A DNA stretch of 64,000 bases from Triglochin maritima (lineage: Eukaryota; Streptophyta; Magnoliopsida; Alismatales; Juncaginaceae): the NCBI GenBank assembly GCA_963682175.1, contig OY821772.1, positions 56,442,925-56,506,924 on the forward strand. The letters are read 5' to 3'. Below are positions 23,380 to 32,625 of the stretch, piece after piece. Numbering within the stretch: the first letter of the stretch is position 1; every line of letters starts with the position of its first letter. Below the pieces are notes generated by a model, which was not told where the DNA came from, ran no database searches, and worked only from the letters and a program-made list of their open reading frames with translations. The position numbers and the translations under genes are program-made.

Positions 23380-25617
23380 GCTTGGATGTGATTGGTGCGA
23401 CCAATAATCAAGTGGATGTGATTGGAATAAGATTTTATTGAAGTTTAGTTCTTTTAATTCAATTATTTTGGTTAGAGTTGTTATCACCGTTTACACAAAT
23501 TTTAGGCTACCTCGATAATATGATCCCGGTTACACATGCATGGAATGTTCGAATACTCGTTCGACCAATTATAAATGTGTATAGCTTATGGTGTAAAATC
23601 CCATGAGATTAACTGTGAGATGTTAGAATCGAGTATTGAAAAAAAAAATCTTACATTGCTAAATAATAAAAGTGTAAGATAATTTATTATAAAGTATAAC
23701 CCACCAATGTCAGTGCTTGGATTTTTACTGAGGTGACAAACCAGCTAAATTAAACGTAATATCAAAATGCATGCGTTAGTTGACTCGTGGAGACCAACTC
23801 CAACTCATACGATTCAAAGAGAAAAGGCAATCATGTGCGGAGAGTGTTGGAAAATCATAGGCTTGGGCATCCATCTTAATTCTCCAACTCTTTTCCTTTC
23901 TTTTGATTTAACAAAGGGATTTATACCTTTACTATTGCCATTACCAGAGCCGTGAATGAATATTATATTGATTCCAACAACCAGGGAAAGAAAACAATAA
24001 GTTGGTCTTACCTGTCGTTGCTCCTTTCGTCTTTAAAACTCATAAATCCAACTTAGACAAACCAAGATAACAAAAGAAAACCCAAAGGATTACGACTGAA
24101 AATTTTAAATTAATATGCTGGTGCGTGGAATGCTTGCCTTGGTCCTCGGCATATTATGTAGTAGTTATAATCGAAATGGTATTAGAAAATACACAATGTC
24201 GATATATCATTTACTGTTGACATCTTAATACAATTGTTTTACTTAAAAATAATACCCAAAACATTTGAAAGCGACAAGAATGGCATAATTGAACAAGTTC
24301 ATATTATATAACATTGTGTGCCCTTCTGGATTTCCCGATTTCTATGCTTAGCACTATTGCGGTATTGCATTGTCTTGTAGGGAACTAGGAAAGAGGTTTT
24401 ATTTTATCTTTTTGTTTCTCTCTTTGCGCACCCAACTTGGTTGCTTGTAATTAATCTTTAGGTATGTTAGAAACAATTGTTTTGTTGTGCATGCTTTATT
24501 ATTCGACGTCTAAACATACATATTTTGTAACAATTTATACAAGGAACCAAGTCATTCAGCTTAACTTAAAGTCGACCATAATGACACTATTGTTAAAAAA
24601 TATTCACTGTAATATAAAGGTTTGTACCGAATAGCTCGATCCTATTGTGAAAGTAAGTTGGTTGACCTGACCACTTCCATAGTTCAAACACTCCGATGGG
24701 AATGTAGTACGTACTAGTAGACGCACACAACTTAAATTAGAGTGAATATCATAATATAAGCAAAAGCAATATGAGAGCTTATCTTACGTAAAAAGGCAAG
24801 ATGACTTAGTCCAATTGGCTACATTAGTGTACTCACATTCGTAGGTCTCAAACAAAGAGTTGGATGGAGAGATCGATTCCAAGTACCGATTTCTCGGTTA
24901 TAATTGTGTTCTTCTTTACCTCCTACCACTCTAAGAAACTAATTAACTACAAAATGGGGTGAGGTTCTTGCCTATCGGTATACTATTTAATTATACGCTT
25001 TTGGATGTGACGTGACATTTGCCAAATAAACATTTATTATTACATCATCTCTCTCGGGAAACAGGAAACAATTTTTTTTGATTAATTACAATTTTCCTGT
25101 TTTGATATTATTTTGACTTTTAAGCTTTCAAAGCTGACGGTTACTTCACCTGAATTTTTGTTTTATAACATTTTATCCTATGAAATTTAATAATCTATTA
25201 TTTAAACACACATTCGTCATTTTTTACAAAAAAAAATCATTGTATCTATAATAATGGTAAACATATATTTACGTGAAAGTTCGGATCGAAATGAATGTCA
25301 GATATGGTTGAAATTTGGGTCAAATTCCAACAAAATCCAACTTTCATTTCGATCCGAACTTTCATATAATAAATATAGGTTTAGGAGTGTATTAGAGATA
25401 AAACGAATAAAAGTACAAAAAATAGTGAATGTGTGTTTAAATAATAATTTTTAATGTTAGGGGGGGGCAAAATGTTACAAAACGAAAGTTAGGAGGGAAG
25501 TTGTCAACTTAAAAAATTCAATGGTACAAAGTGATATCAATGTATAGTTCCGCAGGGGGGGCTGTAATTAACCATTTTTTTTTATAATAACCAACGGAAA
25601 CAATTAAGAGCACTTGT
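23380..25617. other. Gene-poor interval
   Basis: This AT-rich sequence has no recognised gene. An imperfect inverted pair around 25,270-25,365 (ACGTGAAAGTTCGGATCG and CGATCCGAACTTTCAT) could form a hairpin with a loop of about 60 bases. The flanking ACACACATTC/AATGTGTGTTT words at about 25,207 and 25,428 are also inverted, so a small decayed TIR element of about 240 bp may lie at 25,200-25,440. Confidence 0.35.
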
Positions 25618-25627
25618 ATTCCTATTA

Positions 25628-26679
25628 GAGATTTTTGCTCGGGTGCACTTCCAAAAATATTTTATTGGACCTTTGCATATGTATCGTTTTTATTTGCCCA
25701 ATACACTTGCAAACTTAATTAATTTCTTTTGTGCACTTCTACTTAACAACCGTTAGCGACCGTTAGAGTGGTAAGTTATGTTTGACGGATTTCCAATATA
25801 GTTAATTTGTAGATTGGATCTGGACGATCGAATGAGGTTCGATCATCCATTCTGGGAGTCCAATAACTCTAAGGAAGACTCTGTTGGTTGACTTTCAGAT
25901 GACCGAATGAGGTTCGGTCATCTGTTCTGGGAATTTTGGTGGACCGAAGATTTGGCGATTGGCCGATATAGTCGAATATCCGTTGGTGTATCAAATGAAA
26001 ATTACATATTGTATTCTTTTTTATTTTGATTACAAGTCTTGAGTTTGATTAGTTCTTCAATTTTTGCACATGGAATTTAACAAAATGATATATGTGATGT
26101 GTTCAATTCAAGCACATCTGCTTTCTGTGAGGATAGAACATTCTTGGGAAACATTGAAAATGTGTTGAAAAGGTGGTGGAAATTGAAAGAATTTGAGTTG
26201 GAGAAGGAATTGGAGTTATTGTAGAAGAGGTGGATGGAGAAAATGTGTGGACAGTGGCTAATCGTATAGCAAAAATCAATGGCATATTGAGAAATTGACG
26301 TCCAACGGTCGTCCATAAGTGAGACAGATGATCGCTGGAGAGCTCCAACGACTATATTCCATATTTCCATAGAGCGTCGGTCAACCGATTGAAGTTTAGT
26401 CAGCAGAATATTTTGGACAATGGATTTCAAATTTGCTACTGTAACTAGGGAACAGACGTCCGAAGGGGGGTTCGATTGTCCGAGTTCCAATGGAAGTATG
26501 AGCGTTCAAGCACAAATTAACCTAAATCTGTCAAACATAACATACAACTCTAATGATTGTTAAGTGGAAGTGCACAAAATTAATTAATCAAGTTTGCACT
26601 TATATTGGGCTAATAAAAATTTATACATATGCAAATGTTCAATAATACACTTTTGGAAGTGCATCCAAACAAATATCTC
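25628..26679. mobile_element. TIR element with ~170-bp inverted repeats and 10-bp target duplication
   Basis: Both ends read inward from GAGATNTTTG..., with shared blocks GTGCACTTCCAAAA..., TTTGCATATGTAT and TTGTGCACTTC in the same order over about 170 bases. The flanks are ATTCCTATTA at 25,618-25,627 and ATTCCTATCA at 26,680-26,689, a 9-of-10 match. Long inverted repeats plus a 9-10 bp duplication indicate a non-autonomous Mutator-like element. The interior carries GACCGAATGAGGTTCGGTCAT-like palindromes. No transposase is present. Confidence 0.75.
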
Positions 26680-26689
26680 ATTCCTATCA

Positions 26690-27463
26690 AGTTCTTGTTC
26701 TTGTTTCTCGCGAGAGTCTGATCTAATTTCTTCTACAGATGAACCAATGTGCACGTGGAGGAGGCAAAACAACTATGTTAGGATTATATGCCACCCTAAC
26801 TATGTAATTTCACATCTATGAGTAACTTAACGACCAGAGGTCCTTCTAAAAACTTATGCGCTTATTGGCACTTGTTGCTTATTTATTGTGGTATCAAAAA
26901 GTTTTTTTGTTTTGTTCTGTGAATGCCAAAATATTCTTAGCTTAACTATTTTTTTCCAGATTTTATAACTGTTTTATCCCATATTCATAAGTCATTATAT
27001 ATATAATATTTTGCTGAATTGTAAGTACTTAATACTTATACATAATTTTTTAGCATAATATCATTCATGGTCGTTCATTTTACCTCTTACTCTTTGTTTG
27101 GTTGTGTAACTTGCTTACTAAAGGTAGTAAGGTATTACCATTGATACATCTATAAAAGATCAAGGGATTTGTGGTTCCACGAATTGCAATACGGTGGACT
27201 ATATATAGACCGACATAGCTCAAAATCAAAGAAATTTAGAACACTCTCGGTAGAATTAGATCCACTATTATCTCACTTAAGGACATCCCCTATTTAAGTG
27301 CTTAAGCTTCGAAAGATTGTGAACCAATTAAACTTCACAAAACAATGTGCTTCCTAGGGTTATTCTCCAAAAACAAAACAATGTGCTTCTTAGGCATTAC
27401 ATTATTTAAATACATTAATCTCCGTGGCTTGTAATATATTTCATGTATGTTGGTTACAGTTCA
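26690..27463. other. Intergenic, no gene seen
   Basis: This AT-rich sequence shows no recognisable coding, RNA or terminal-repeat signal. Confidence 0.4.
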
Positions 27464-27993
27464 TGTAAAACCCCCAAGTTTAGTCCCACATTGCTTAACA
27501 TGAGAATGTTGGGGTGGGATATAAAGACATGAGCCCACTACCATAACACTTACCAACTTAAGTTTTGTGGCAATAGGTGGGTGTTGTGGGCCAGTGGGCA
27601 CATGAGTGACGGACCGGGACCCGAGCTCGATGCGGGTTCGGGGACGGGACGTTACAGATGGTATCAGAGCCTGAACCAGCCGGAATTGTGGGACTAAGTG
27701 CTACACCTAAAGGGTGGGAGCCACCTCTAGAATCCCACAACGCCTGGTGACTGAGTGGCTTGACCCTGACGAGGACGTCAGGTGTTCAAGTGGGGTAGGT
27801 TGTAAAACCCCCAAGTTTAGTCCCACATTGCTTAACATGAGAATGTTGGGGTGGGATATAAAGACATGAGCCCACTACCATAACACTTACCAACTTAAGT
27901 TTTGTGGCAATAGGTGGGTGTTGTGGGCCAGTGAGCACATGAGTGACGGATTGGGACCCGAGCTCGATGCGGGTTCGGGAACGGGACGTTACA
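27464..27993 (+). mobile_element. TRIM retrotransposon (copy 2), intact
   Basis: Two direct 193-bp repeats (27,464-27,656 and 27,801-27,993) begin TGTAAAACCCCC and end GACGTTACA, and differ at only about four positions. The primer-binding site TGGTATCAGAGCC starts at 27,659, directly after the left repeat. A purine-rich tract (AAGTGGGGTAGG) precedes the right repeat. A GTTCA duplication flanks the whole (27,459-27,463 and 27,994-27,998). There is no coding capacity. It is the same family as the copy at 6,611-7,144 and lies in the opposite orientation. Confidence 0.95.
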
Positions 27994-27999
27994 GTTCAG

Positions 28000-30455
28000 A
28001 TGAGACAACATTCATTGTCGACTTGCATTCGATTGTTGCTTTTTTTCTCGTAGAACGACAGCATTACTCCACCCAAAACAAAACGAAAGTTTTCTCTCTG
28101 AGGATTTGGTGCTGTATTAAATGGGTTTTGTATGAGCGAATTGAAAAGTCATAGGTCCGTGACACTTTTTTTCACAATAAATATGTTTTTCTTAGACAAA
28201 TTAGACCCCTTATTTTGGCAAATTGTTGGACTTTCTTTTTTATACCAATTTTGAACTTTTGTTTTGATTTGTCAAAACACAACATCATGTAAAATGTACT
28301 TCTTATTTATTAAAAAAGAACACAATCGGTAAACTTTAAACAAAAATGTGTGAAAGACATCACAACCCCTAATCCTTCTAAGAAACCTAACTTCTAACCA
28401 CTAACTTGATTTATTTTTGGGTGTGTTTTATCATGTCAAATATGATTTATCTAACCTAAAATTAATCTACAAAAAAGTGATCTCAGAAATTTGCTCCAAA
28501 AACACAACTTTCATGTCTAATACCATTTACTTTATAAAAAATATTTTAAGAAAGTGCAAACCCACCAATCCAAACTTTTGGTTATCATCATTCTGCCCCT
28601 GATATCATCGAACCACCTAAGGTGAGGTGTTTGGGGATGCTTCCTTTGAAGTGAGATTGTGGGTTTTAGGTTAAAAGTTTGTTTCTTGGAATTTTTAAAG
28701 TTTGCAAACAAAAAATCACCACGTCTTTATCCAAATTTTACACAACAATTTGGTTTTTTTTTACCAACCATTGTACACTTTACATGATGTTCTGTTTTCA
28801 CGATACAATATGATGAATTGAACTATTGAAGTGTGCGGGTATTTTGGGGAAAATATGATGTTAATTTTACACTTGAAACCCAAATAGCAAGTTCAAAAAT
28901 TTAGATTTCAATTGAAATAATCTCCGTGAGCTCCAGTGTTTGACCTTGAGCATTTATTTTACATTTAATTAACATCAGTAAGGTAGTTGATTTACACGGT
29001 TCTTGTTGAAAGGATTTAATGTAGCCTTACATAATTGGAGGATTCGTCTACCGGAAAGTCAAACGAACACCCAATTACTGAAGTCTCAAAAGACATTGAT
29101 TTGTGTCATCGAATTGGAGGATTCAACATTTTCCGAACTAACAATTGCTATTCTAAAGCTATTGTCAACACGTAATGAGGTTATTTGAACCTCTAATATT
29201 TGTATACACTAACAATTTTAGCAGCACCAACATCATTATGTCATTACATTTACGGGAAAATAACATAAAATTGGTAAGTCTTATGCTCTGTAACATGCTG
29301 TAGTGTGTCATCAACCTAAGCAGACCATACACATGCACATTGTAGAATATTTTACCTCAGAATATATTCAAATTCATACATACATATATATACTCAAATA
29401 ATGTATACATGATGTTTGAAATTCCTAAAGTATGAACTTTGTTCGTGCCATAATGTTCTTCTGTTTCCCATGTGAATCCACCACATAGGTTTGAACTATT
29501 ATATCTTATCATACTCTTTTCGTTAATTAACATAATACTATCTGTCATTTAGTTAAAAGTATTAATTTCAATGGAAAGTCTCAATTCAAATAACTTCTCC
29601 CAAAAGGTTTGATTTGTTTGTAGAAAAAGCCCTTTGTAATATTTGTTGTTTTGAAGGAGATTTTGGTATTAAAATTGTTTATTTAAAAAATTGAACTGTA
29701 ATGATTTTAAAAGAAAACCATGAAATTAGATGGTCTTTTATATGTTAACATAAAATCGAACCATAATGATTTTAAATAAAAAACAATGAAACTAGATTGG
29801 TCTCATATACTTTTTAACATAAAATTTATCATGTATTTTATGTTTCATAAAACTAATGATCTCTTGAAGACCAACGCCAACAAATCATGTAGTAAACCCA
29901 ACGATAGATTAGTTACCTTTTTACAAGTGGTAACTTATTATTTAGCGAACGTACTATTCAAATGTACATACTAGTAAATAATTTCTTATCACTTTGTTGA
30001 TGTGATAACCAATTAACCACAAATTTGCGATGAACAAAATTAGAGATAAAAAGCCTAAAAGTCACGATAACATTAGACTCTCAGTACTTATACGTGAAGT
30101 TTTTCTTCTTCAACGAGGAGTGAAATCTACATTACTATATCTTTCAATATTTCCTGGGCTAATATCGCTCAGAAAGATTGTCACATGTGACTTTTGAGTT
30201 TTGACACAAAAAATACTTATTGTACTGACGAACTACTCGTAGGTGTTCCAAAATGCAAAAATTCCAACATCAACATCAAGTTATTAACTCCAAACGATCC
30301 AATTAGTAATAGACTAATGGAATGACGAAGAAGCAGGAGGATGACATGTGGCAACGTACCACCTAGCGACACTAATGATAAAATAATTTCTTTGTTCACA
30401 CAGTAACATGTTATTTAACGAACAAAATACTAGTCAAACACGATTTAAAACCACA
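28000..30455. other. AT-rich intergenic interval left of the MULE
   Basis: No gene is recognised. The stretch at about 30,244-30,330 resembles 35,443-35,525 on the other side of the MULE (shared ATGCAAAA..TCCAA, GATCCAATTA and ACTAATGGA in the same order), which may be an old local duplication. Confidence 0.35.
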
Positions 30456-30561
30456 TTAGCAATGGGAACTACTAAACGTCGCCCCAAAACTACTTAAATC
30501 GCTCCTTGAAATTACCAAATTGCCCTTAACAATATATTTAATACCCATATCGTCCCGTGTC

Positions 30562-30569
30562 TATAAATA
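30562..30569 (+). promoter_or_regulatory. TATA box of the MULE transposase
   Basis: The box, TATAAATA, lies 58 bp before the ATG at 30,620 and about 35 bp inside the conserved left terminal repeat, so the terminal region of the element acts as its promoter. Confidence 0.6.
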
Positions 30570-30619
30570 AGGCATATGATCTTGTATATTCATAATTTAT
30601 CAGTAAAAACACCACGAAA

Positions 30620-32625
30620 ATGTCTGGCGAGGGTGATGCATCGGGTGAGGTAAGCCTGGGCCGGGGCAAATTTTGGGCCGAGCGTCTGCATTAGACGCCT
30701 CCCCCATGGTGAGGGCGTCTGCGTAGGACGCCCTCCCCATGGCCTAGGCGTCTAACGCAGACGCCTACGCAATGGGAGAGGCGTCTTATGTAGACGTCCT
30801 CCCCATGGGTAAGACGTCTGTAGTAGACGCCTTTCCCTTCGGTCAGGCGTCCTACGCAGACGCCTACGCAATGGGAGAGGCGTCTTATGTAGACGTCCTC
30901 CCCATGGGTAAGGCGTCTGTAGTAGACGCCTTTCCCTTCGGTCAGGCGTCCTACGCAGACGCCTTACCATTGGGGAAGGCGTTTAACATAGACGCCCCAT
31001 CCATGGGGCAGGCGTCTAACACAGACGCCTTTTTTTTTTGATTTTGATTTTGTTTTTTTAATTTCGAGTTTATTTTTTAAATTTTTTAATTTCGAATTTA
31101 TTTTTTTATTTTTTTAATTTCGATTTTATTTTTGTAGGTTCCAGATTTCGGTGGTGATGGAGTGGATTACAGTGAGTTATTTCAAACAACACAAATCTTT
31201 GCAACAATCGATGAAGCATGTAAATGGGCCAAACAAGTAGCTATCGGAGCTGGGTTTTTTTTGGTCGTGTCGTCGTACAAAACAAGATCAGATAGTCGGA
31301 TGGATTGTTATTTGAGATGCGACCGGCGAAATCAAATGGAGTCTCGGGATATGGATACTGCACTTCGAAGAAACACCAAAAGAAAGGGTTGCAGTTGCCG
31401 TTTCTTAATAAAAGTGGTGGAGCGACGGGATCGTGATGGATGGGTTGTGGTTTTTAATAGTGGTCACGGACATCACAACCACAGACTGGCAGTTTATCCA
31501 GAGGGTCATCGTCAAATTAGTGGTCTAAGTTCTGGGGCGAAGAAGATTGTTCGTGATATGACAGAGGCGCAAGCAAAACCACGGAACATCTTGAAGGCAG
31601 TAAAAGAAAAATTTCCGGAGGACAATCCAAATCAAAGGCATATTTATAATTTCAGAGATTACATGAGGAGGACAAAATCTGAAGATCGGAATCCCGTCCA
31701 GCAGTTTCTCTACCAAGCAGTGCAGTGTGAGTACTTACATTGGATTATGGCGGATCCAGAAACTGATGTCGTCACTCACGCTTTTTTGGCACATCCGACG
31801 TCAGTCCAGTTGTTGCGGACATATCCTTTCGTTATCTGCATGGATTCGACTTACAAGACGAACAAGTATAAGATGCCTTTGTTCGAAATGATTGGGGTCA
31901 CACCAGCAAACATGAATTTCCTTATTGGATATGCGATTTTGATGGATGAATCTTACTCCAGTTATTTGTGGGTGATGGAGAAGTTGAGAGATCTGTTATT
32001 GGGAACTGTCAGCCCGACTGCAATAATAACAGACCGGGAGTTAGGCCTTATGCGACCAGTGAGAGAGGTTTTTCCAGACTCTGCTCATTTACTCTGCACA
32101 TGGCACATCAACAAAGACGTATTGAATTACGCGTACCACGTATTCGGCAAGAATAAGGAGATGGCAGAGACTTTGAGGCGTGGAAGATGGAGGAAGATCA
32201 TGCTTTCTACTTCAGAAGCCGAGTATGATAGAGCTGTGTATGCTCTGAAAGATTTGTATAGATCGTGGCCGGCTATCACGGAGTATCTGGACACCACGTG
32301 GTTGGTGCATAAAGAAAAGTTTGTGCTGAATTGGACGAACAAAGTCCTTCATTTTGGGAACACCACGAATTGTAGGGTCGAAAGTGCTCATTCGGCTCTA
32401 AAAGAGTGGATTTCTACATCGACTGCAGCTCTGGACACTCTTTTCGAGCGCGTCAACGCGGCTACTGAAATGCAGCTGACGAATATTCGAAACTTTCTTG
32501 AAGACTCGAGACGGCGAAATTTGACTAATTTCGGACATGCTCTATATCGTCACATAAATGGTAGAGTTTCGCATCACTGTTTGCAGTTGCTGAGTCAGGA
32601 GGTGAAGAGAATGCAACAGTTATGA
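30620..32625 (+). CDS. MULE transposase, two exons (about 505 aa)
   Basis: This is a transposase of the MULE/FAR1-related superfamily, which cuts and moves Mutator-like DNA. Exon 1 (30,620-30,649) encodes MSGEGDASGE. A phase-0 GT-AG intron (30,650-31,137) follows, and exon 2 starts at VPDFGGDGVDYSELF. The N-terminus has a FAR1/WRKY-GCM1-like zinc-binding pattern: CYLRC near residue 67, GCSCRF near residue 95, and HGHHNH near residue 121. The MULE catalytic core follows, with probable catalytic residues D246 (in CMDSTYKTN), D309 (in ITDRELGLM) and E425 (in RVESAHSALKEW), and a CTWH motif near residue 331. The frame ends soon after the core, where relatives I know continue into a CxC...CxH SWIM finger; none is seen. 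The last 101 bp overlap the 3' end of the PMD gene in antisense. It may therefore be a shortened but still intact frame. Confidence 0.88.
30684..31030 (+). repeat. Array of 33-bp GGCGTC/GACGCC hairpin repeats, transposase intron 1
   Basis: About nine or ten units of 33 bp each hold an inverted pair of the form GGCGTCTNNNNNAGACGCC, able to fold into a 7-bp stem. They are spaced by variable linkers such as CCCCATGGGTAA or CCCTTCGGTCA. A higher-order 99-bp duplication is visible (units at about 30,772 repeat at about 30,871). Because 33 is divisible by three, an 89-codon frame of 11-residue repeats runs through it, but it lies within the intron and is out of frame with exon 1. Confidence 0.9.

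Noticed and set aside
30752..30970. Arginine-rich minus-strand frame through the GACGCC array
   Set aside because: It arises only because the 33-bp repeat has a period divisible by three. It is antisense to an intron.
30684..31030. CRISPR-like appearance of regularly spaced short palindromic repeats
   Set aside because: The units are contiguous 33-bp repeats inside a plant transposon intron, with repeated rather than unique spacers. CRISPR arrays do not occur in plant nuclear DNA.
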